A stretch of 64,000 nt of DNA. Source: Agromyces soli (GTDB taxonomy: Bacteria; Actinomycetota; Actinomycetes; Actinomycetales; Microbacteriaceae). The stretch lies in assembly GCF_022811605.1 (NCBI RefSeq), contig NZ_CP094533.1, forward strand, positions 3,286,001 through 3,350,000. Direction: 5' to 3'. Shown piece by piece: positions 59,720 to 64,000 of this stretch. Positions within the stretch are counted from its first letter, which is position 1. The number at the start of each line of letters is the position of its first letter. The position numbers and the translations under genes are program-made. The notes under the pieces were generated by a model, which did no database searches, was not told where the DNA came from, and worked only from the letters and a program-made list of their open reading frames with translations.

Positions 59720-59725
59720 TACACT
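59720..59725 (+). promoter_or_regulatory. -10 element of the AsnC gene (leaderless)
   Basis: TACACT, seven bases before ATG 59733. No ribosome binding site precedes the ATG, so the message probably begins at or next to the start codon. Confidence 0.55.
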
Positions 59726-59732
59726 GCGCAGC

Positions 59733-60191
59733 ATGAGCACTCTCGACCAGCTCGACCGAGCCCTCCTCACCGCGCTCGCCGCCGACCACCGCGCGACCGT
59801 CGTCGCCCTCGCGGAGCGCCTCGGCCTCAGCCGCAACACGGTGCAGGCCAGGCTCGCCCGGCTCGAGGCATCCGGCGCCTTCGCCTCCTTCGAGCGGGCG
59901 ATCGACCCGGCGCCGCTCGGCTACCCGCTCGAGGCCTTCGTCGCGGTGCACGTGCGGCAGAAGCAGCTCGGCGAGGTCGTCGCCCGCATCGCGGAGATCC
60001 CCGAGGTGCTGCAGGCGCACGGGCTCTCCGGCTCGGTCGACCTGCTCGCCCGCGTCGTCTGCCGCGACGCGCACGACCTCTTCCGCATCGACGGCGAGAT
60101 CCTCGCGATCGACGGGGTCGAGCGCACCGAGACCTCCCTCTCGATGGGCGAGCTCATCCCCTATCGGATCGGGCCGCTGCTCGAGCGGTAG
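59733..60191 (+). CDS. Lrp/AsnC-family regulator (BkdR-like)
   Basis: 152 residues. N-terminal helix-turn-helix about 5-55 (LDQLDRALLTALAADHRATVVALAERLGLSRNTVQARLARLEASGAF) and a C-terminal RAM/AsnC effector domain. Amino-acid-binding regulators of this type commonly control bkd operons. The divergent position next to bkdA suggests response to branched-chain amino acids or oxoacids. Predicted leaderless from TACACT at 59720. Confidence 0.9.
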   Translation: MSTLDQLDRALLTALAADHRATVVALAERLGLSRNTVQARLARLEASGAFASFERAIDPAPLGYPLEAFVAVHVRQKQLGEVVARIAEIPEVLQAHGLSGSVDLLARVVCRDAHDLFRIDGEILAIDGVERTETSLSMGELIPYRIGPLLER

Positions 60192-60245
60192 CCGCGGCCG
60201 GCCGAACTCCGGGGCCCGCGTCGGTCCACGAGTGCCAAGAAACCG

Positions 60246-60307
60246 TTGCAAACGAATACTTGCAAACAAACGCTTGCAAAGCTTTCTTTGCAACGGTATC
60301 TTTGCAT
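60246..60307 (+). repeat. Five TTGCAA/T hexamers at exact 14-bp spacing over the ArsR-like promoter
   Basis: TTGCAA occurs at 60246, 60260, 60274 and 60288, and TTGCAT at 60302: five hexamers whose starts are exactly 14 bases apart, in a short AT-rich patch. TTGCAA is self-complementary. The last two units flank or overlap the predicted -10 TATCTT (60297-60302), seven bases before ATG 60310. The array is an operator candidate for the following regulator. Confidence 0.75.
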
Positions 60308-60309
60308 GC

Positions 60310-60966
60310 ATGAGCGAGACGACTCCGAGCCACATCGAGGCCCAGCCGAGCAGCACCCGGCATCCCGGCATCGACCACGTGCTGTCGGCGACGGCGCTGA
60401 AGTCGCTCGGGCACCCGCTGCGCATCCGCATCTACGACGAGCTGTCCTCCTACGGCCCGCTCACCGCGAGCGGGCTCGGCGAACGGCTGAGCGAGTCGAG
60501 CGGCTCCATGAGCTACCACCTCCGCCAGCTCGAGCGCGCCGGCCTCGTCCGCGAAGACACCAGCCGCGGCACCGGCCGCGAGCGGTGGTGGGAGCGCACG
60601 CCCGGCTCGGTCGCCGTGCCCGACCCGCAGGACCTGCCCCCGGGCAGCGCCGAGCGGCTCGCCGCGAAGCTCGTCGAGGACGAGTGGCTCACGATCCGCG
60701 ACCGCAACTATCGCGACTTCGTCTCGGACGGCCCGCACGTCTTCGGCAAGGAGTGGCTCGAGGTCGCCACCAGCGACACGATCAACCTCCGTCTCACCGT
60801 CGAACAGCTCGCCGAGCTCGTCGCCGAGATCGACGCGGTGTTCCTGAAGTTCGGCGATCGCTACAAGCGCACGCCCACGCCGGGCTCCATGCCCGTGCAG
60901 ATTCACCTCAACGCCTTCCCGCTCGTGCGCGGCGAGGCCACCCAGGACCACACTCGGAAGGAGTGA
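60310..60966 (+). CDS. ArsR-like winged-helix transcriptional regulator
   Basis: 218 residues. An ArsR-type winged helix lies at about 20-85 (LKSLGHPLRIRIYDELSSYGPLTASGLGERLSESSGSMSYHLRQLERAGLV, then the wing with RGRERWWERTPG), followed by a regulatory domain with LAELVAEIDAVFLKF. No Cys metal-site cluster is present. Start ATG 60310, predicted leaderless. The promoter holds the 14-bp TTGCAA array, which suggests autoregulation. The following small gene starts 2 bp after it. Confidence 0.88.
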   Translation: MSETTPSHIEAQPSSTRHPGIDHVLSATALKSLGHPLRIRIYDELSSYGPLTASGLGERLSESSGSMSYHLRQLERAGLVREDTSRGTGRERWWERTPGSVAVPDPQDLPPGSAERLAAKLVEDEWLTIRDRNYRDFVSDGPHVFGKEWLEVATSDTINLRLTVEQLAELVAEIDAVFLKFGDRYKRTPTPGSMPVQIHLNAFPLVRGEATQDHTRKE

Positions 60967-60968
60967 TC

Positions 60969-61181
60969 ATGACCACCGCCACCCTCTCCCCCGGCGCCGG
61001 CCGACTCGCCGGCCTCGCCGTCCGCAGCGGCCTCGGCCTCGCGAGCTGGGGCCTGCGCCGCGCCAGCCGACGCACCGACCGCGAGCAGCTGCTCGGCCGG
61101 GCCGAGGCCCGGGCCGCCGCCGAGCGCGCCCTCGCCGAGCGCGACGAGCTGTTCCGCAGCGCGGGCTACCTCCCGCTCTGA
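60969..61181 (+). CDS. Small uncharacterised protein coupled to the ArsR-like gene
   Basis: 70-residue protein (begins MTTATLSPGAG). An N-terminal hydrophobic-to-amphipathic segment (LAGLAVRSGLGLASWGLRR) is followed by an Arg/Ala/Glu-rich helix-forming tail (GRAEARAAAERALAERDELFRSAGYLPL). GGAAGGAG lies just before the ATG. It starts 2 bp after the regulator stop. I do not recognise the family; similar regulator-plus-small-protein pairs seem common in Microbacteriaceae. It could be membrane-associated or a partner of the regulator. Confidence 0.6.
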   Translation: MTTATLSPGAGRLAGLAVRSGLGLASWGLRRASRRTDREQLLGRAEARAAAERALAERDELFRSAGYLPL

Positions 61182-61225
61182 GCAACGGGCCGCGCTGCGC
61201 GTCGTCCGCAGCGGCCCGGAAACGA

Positions 61226-61262
61226 CGGATGCCCCGCCCGAACGAATCGGGCGGGGCATCCG
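61226..61262. terminator. Bidirectional terminator between the small gene and pnp
   Basis: Perfect 15-bp stem CGGATGCCCCGCCCG (61226-61240)/CGGGCGGGGCATCCG (61248-61262) with a 7-base loop between convergent genes. Confidence 0.8.
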
Positions 61263-61283
61263 CGTGTCAGGCGGGAACCGCGG

Positions 61284-63569
61284 TCACTCGACCTCGGAGC
61301 CCTCAGCCGGCGCGTCGGTGTGCTCGCCAGTGGCGGTACGACCCTCGACGTCGGCGTCCTCCTGCAGGACCGGGGCGAGCGAGAGCTTGCCGCGGTCGTC
61401 GATCTTGGTGATCTCGACGAGCAGCTTCTGCCCGACGCCCAGCACGTCCTCGACGTTCTCGACGCGCTTGCCGCCGGCGAGCTTGCGCACCTCGGAGATG
61501 TGCAGCAGGCCGTCCTTGCCCGGCAGCAGCGACACGAAGGCGCCGAACGTGGCGATCTTCACGACGGTGCCGAGGAACTGCTCGCCGACCTCCGGGTTGG
61601 TCGGGTTCGCGATCGCGTTCACCTGGGCGCGGGCCGCCTCGGCCGAGGGGCCGTCGGTGGCGCCGATGTAGACGGTGCCGTCCTCCTCGATGGAGATGTC
61701 GGCGCCGGTCTCGTCCTGGATCGCGTTGATCGTCTTGCCCTTCGGGCCGATCAGCTCGCCGATCTTGTCGACCGGGATCTGCACGCTGATGACGCGCGGA
61801 GCGGTCGGGGCCATCTCGTCCGGGCCGTCGATCGCCGCGTTGAGCACGGCGAGGATGGTGGTGCGGGCCTCCTTGGCCTGGGTCAGCGCGCCGGCGAGCA
61901 CCGAGGCGGGGATGCCGTCGAGCTTCGTGTCGAGCTGGATGGCCGTGACGAACTCGCTCGTGCCGGCGACCTTGAAGTCCATGTCGCCGAGCGCGTCCTC
62001 GGCACCGAGGATGTCGGTGAGGGCCGCGTAACGGGTCTCACCGTTCACGGTGTCGGAGATGAGGCCCATGGCGATGCCGGCGACCGGGGCGCGCAGCGGC
62101 ACACCGGCGTTCAGCAGCGACAGGGTCGAGGCGCAGACGGAGCCCATCGAGGTCGAGCCGTTGGAGCCGAGGGCCTCGGACACCTGACGGATCGCGTAGG
62201 GGAACTCCTCGCGCGTCGGCAGCACCGGCACGAGCGCGCGCTCGGCGAGTGCGCCGTGCCCGATCTCGCGACGCTTCGGCGACCCGACGCGACCGGTCTC
62301 ACCGGTCGAGTAGGGCGGGAAGTTGTAGTTGTGCATGTAGCGCTTCTTGGTGACCGGGCTCAGCGAGTCGATCTGCTGCTCGAGCTTCAGCATGTTCAGC
62401 GTGGTGACGCCCAGGATCTGGGTCTCGCCGCGCTGGAAGATGGCCGAGCCGTGCACGCGGGGCACGACCTGCACCTCGGCGTCGAGCGGGCGGATGTCGG
62501 CGAGGCCGCGGCCGTCGATGCGGACGCCCTCTTCGAGCACGCGCGTGCGCATGACCTTCTTGGTGACCGACTTGTAGGCCGCGGAGACCTCGGCGTTGGC
62601 CGACTCGGGCAGCTCGCCCGCCTCGACCTTGGCCGCGACGTGCTCCTTGACGCGCGCCTTGAGGGCGTCGTCGGCGTCCTGGCGCTCGACCTTGCCGGCG
62701 ATCTGGTAGACGTCCTTGAGCTCGGCGGCGGCGAAGGCCTCGACGGCCTCCTTGACCTCGGGCTGGTACGGCGGGAACGTCGGGTAGTCGGCGACGGGCT
62801 TCGCCGCGGTCTTCGCGACCGCGAGCTGCGCCTCGACGAGCTGCTTGATGAAGGGCTTCGAGGCCTCGATGCCCTGCGCGATGACGGTCTCGTCGGGCTT
62901 GACGGCGCCGCCCTGGATGAGGTTCCACGCGTTGTCGGTCGCCTCGGCCTCGATCATCATGATCGCGACGTCCTCGGAGCCGTCGGCCTCGGTCACGACG
63001 CGGCCCGCGACGACCATGCTGAACACGGCCTCCTCGAGCTGGCCGTGCTTCGGGAACGCGACCCACTGGCCGTCGATGAGCGCGACGCGGACGCCGGCGA
63101 CCGGACCGGAGAACGGCAGGCCGGACAGCTGCGTCGAGAGCGACGCGGCGTTGATGGCGAGCACGTCGTAGAGCTCGTCGGGCTCGATGGCGAGGACGGT
63201 CACGACGACCTGGACCTCGTTGCGCAGGCCCTCGACGAAGGAGGGGCGGAGCGGGCGGTCGATGAGGCGGCAGGTGAGGATCGCCTCGGTCGAGGGGCGG
63301 CCCTCGCGACGGAAGAACGAGCCGGGGATGCGACCCGCGGCGTACATGCGCTCCTCGACGTCGATCGTGAGGGGGAAGAAGTCGAAGTGATCCTTCGGCT
63401 GCTTCGAGACGCTCGTCGCCGAGAGCAGCATGGTCTCTTCGTCGATGTAGGCGACCGCGGAGCCCTGCGCCTGCTGGGCGAGGCGTCCGGTCTCGAAGCG
63501 GATGGTGCGGGTGCCGAACTTGCCGTTGTCGATGACGGTCTCGGCGAACGTGATTTCAGGACCTTCCAA
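61284..63569 (-). CDS. pnp: Polyribonucleotide nucleotidyltransferase
   Basis: 761 residues. PNPase phosphorolytic 3'-5' exoribonuclease/polymerase with two RNase PH domains, an alpha-helical domain between, a KH domain ([20 protein letters not shown]) near 590-640 and an S1 domain ([32 protein letters not shown]) near 665-735. [14 protein letters not shown] is diagnostic. The TTG at 63569 is used as the start: AAGGAGAG lies about seven bases upstream and the protein then begins MEGPEITF, the form common in this family. An acidic tail ([20 protein letters not shown]) follows S1. Confidence 0.97.
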   Translation of the reverse strand: MEGPEITFAETVIDNGKFGTRTIRFETGRLAQQAQGSAVAYIDEETMLLSATSVSKQPKDHFDFFPLTIDVEERMYAAGRIPGSFFRREGRPSTEAILTCRLIDRPLRPSFVEGLRNEVQVVVTVLAIEPDELYDVLAINAASLSTQLSGLPFSGPVAGVRVALIDGQWVAFPKHGQLEEAVFSMVVAGRVVTEADGSEDVAIMMIEAEATDNAWNLIQGGAVKPDETVIAQGIEASKPFIKQLVEAQLAVAKTAAKPVADYPTFPPYQPEVKEAVEAFAAAELKDVYQIAGKVERQDADDALKARVKEHVAAKVEAGELPESANAEVSAAYKSVTKKVMRTRVLEEGVRIDGRGLADIRPLDAEVQVVPRVHGSAIFQRGETQILGVTTLNMLKLEQQIDSLSPVTKKRYMHNYNFPPYSTGETGRVGSPKRREIGHGALAERALVPVLPTREEFPYAIRQVSEALGSNGSTSMGSVCASTLSLLNAGVPLRAPVAGIAMGLISDTVNGETRYAALTDILGAEDALGDMDFKVAGTSEFVTAIQLDTKLDGIPASVLAGALTQAKEARTTILAVLNAAIDGPDEMAPTAPRVISVQIPVDKIGELIGPKGKTINAIQDETGADISIEEDGTVYIGATDGPSAEAARAQVNAIANPTNPEVGEQFLGTVVKIATFGAFVSLLPGKDGLLHISEVRKLAGGKRVENVEDVLGVGQKLLVEITKIDDRGKLSLAPVLQEDADVEGRTATGEHTDAPAEGSEVE

Positions 63570-63826
63570 GAGGTCTCTCTCCTTTGTTTCCCGTCGCACC
63601 CCGTGTGGGCACGACTGCATACGAAGGAGCAGGAACAGGCAATACGAATCGCATCAGGACGATGCGCTCACGCTGGCCACCAGTAGAAGTCCACCGAATC
63701 GAGTCGGTAAGCCACCACAGGGGACCAGCTTCCTGCCGGCCTGCTCCGAAGGTGCTCGGTGTTCAGTTGCGGTTCGCGGCCCGCTGCGAGGCAGAGCTGC
63801 GATGCGGCGACCACTCGGGCAACCGC
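63570..63826 (-). promoter_or_regulatory. Structured pnp leader, Actino-pnp-type RNA candidate
   Basis: About 255 transcribed, non-coding bases separate a predicted -10 (TAGAGT, minus strand, 63831-63836) from the pnp TTG. The leader folds into several stems: GCGGTT plus GCCCG against CGGGC plus AACCGC across 63769-63826, and ACCGA/TCGGT at 63693-63708. The position matches the Actino-pnp RNA motif known from actinobacterial pnp 5' UTRs; a covariance-model match was not made. It probably serves PNPase autoregulation or RNase processing. Confidence 0.55.
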
Positions 63827-64000
63827 TTCGACTCTAGCAGAGCGGCCCCGGTCGGAGCCGGAATCCGGAGTAGGGCGAGTTCCGGCCGCTTCGGCGAGCG
63901 GCCCTCCCCCGCGGTCCGTCCGCGCAGCCGCCGGACCACCCAGGGCAGCACGTGCACCGCCATCCAGGCGGGCCCCGAGACCCGCGTCCGGTGCGCGCCG
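63763..64000 (-). other. Stretch to window edge with a weak open frame
   Basis: The minus strand is open from the window edge to a stop at 63763, with ATG 63963 and the segment GPAWMAVHVLPWVVRRLRGR. It could be the C-terminus of an upstream gene, but its last 70 bases overlap the pnp promoter and leader. rpsO, the usual gene before pnp, is not recognisable. Otherwise I see nothing definite in 63840-64000. Confidence 0.2.
63831..63836 (-). promoter_or_regulatory. -10 element of pnp
   Basis: TAGAGT on the minus strand, upstream of the structured leader. No clear -35 was found. It lies inside the weak partial ORF that runs to the window edge, which suggests that the ORF is not translated at its 3' end or is only partly real. 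Confidence 0.5.

Noticed and set aside
47088-61181. Mobile catabolic island
   Set aside because: Same reasons: no mobility genes or terminal repeats, and base use equals that of the neighbours.
61284-63620. pnp start at an upstream in-frame codon (63620)
   Set aside because: That start adds 17 atypical residues and overlaps the ribosome binding site; TTG 63569 gives the usual PNPase N-terminus.
63769-63826. tRNA-like GGTTGCCCGAGTGGT stretch in the pnp leader
   Set aside because: It resembles a D-arm only; no acceptor stem, anticodon arm or T-arm can be formed, and it fits into the pnp leader hairpin.

Overview
The window is chromosomal DNA from a very high-GC actinobacterium. Codon third positions are almost all G or C, promoters are of the TANNNT type, many messages look leaderless, GTG and TTG starts are common, and coupled ATGA/GTGA gene junctions are frequent. 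Gene content and order (lexA, hflX, dapF, miaA, miaB, recX, recA, DUF3046, clgR, cinA, pgsA, ftsK, rnj, dapA, thyA/folA, dapB, M16 peptidase, pnp) point to the Microbacteriaceae. An Agromyces/Leucobacter/Microbacterium-like genus is my inference; the genus cannot be fixed from sequence alone. Almost everything is housekeeping DNA. There is no integrase, transposase, CRISPR array, rRNA or tRNA.

Layout. 1-8433 (minus): the 3'-truncated helicase gene lhr, sseB-like, and the histidine genes priA, hisH, hisB and hisC in overlapping order. 8491-9804: a divergent LysM gene and lexA, sharing a promoter region with SOS-box-like sites; a 24-codon leaderless leader ORF appears to be coupled to lexA. 9886-13279: metE and metF. 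13527-22902: hflX, an RsmC-like methyltransferase, an MFS exporter, dapF, miaA, miaB, recX, recA (LexA box at 22619-22634, hairpin-rich leader) and DUF3046. 22995-23303: a ClgR-type regulator with a palindromic operator candidate.

23517-29146: a tripartite tricarboxylate transporter (tctC-tctB-tctA) facing its DcuS/DcuR-like two-component system. This block sits between clgR and cinA, which are usually neighbours in Actinobacteria. 29143-39154: cinA, pgsA, ftsK, a MacAB-like exporter (adaptor, ATPase, permease), rnj and dapA. 39287-45607: folA, thyA, a membrane thioredoxin/DUF4395/OsmC redox group, a TIGR01777 epimerase, a TPR protein, dapB, a GNAT and a histidine phosphatase. 45645-47027: M16 peptidase.

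47088-61181: a catabolic island between the M16 peptidase and pnp, which are also usual neighbours. It holds an aldo/keto reductase; citE-like lyase, MaoC hydratase, acyl-CoA dehydrogenase and a two-subunit acyl-CoA carboxylase (the Mycobacterium Rv2498c-Rv2502c order); a TetR regulator with twin operators; a GNAT; a pterin dehydratase; a branched-chain 2-oxoacid dehydrogenase (bkdC-bkdB-bkdA); an AsnC regulator; and an ArsR-like regulator whose promoter carries five TTGCAA/T hexamers spaced exactly 14 bp. Together these could take leucine through isovaleryl-CoA, methylcrotonyl-CoA and HMG-CoA to acetyl-CoA and acetoacetate. 61284-64000: pnp with a TTG start and a structured leader of the Actino-pnp type, then the window edge.

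The least explained items are regulatory rather than enzymatic: the 14-bp phased TTGCAA array, the 9-bp phased GGTCGT array between tctC and its sensor kinase, the coupled lexA leader ORF, and the palindrome over the clgR promoter.
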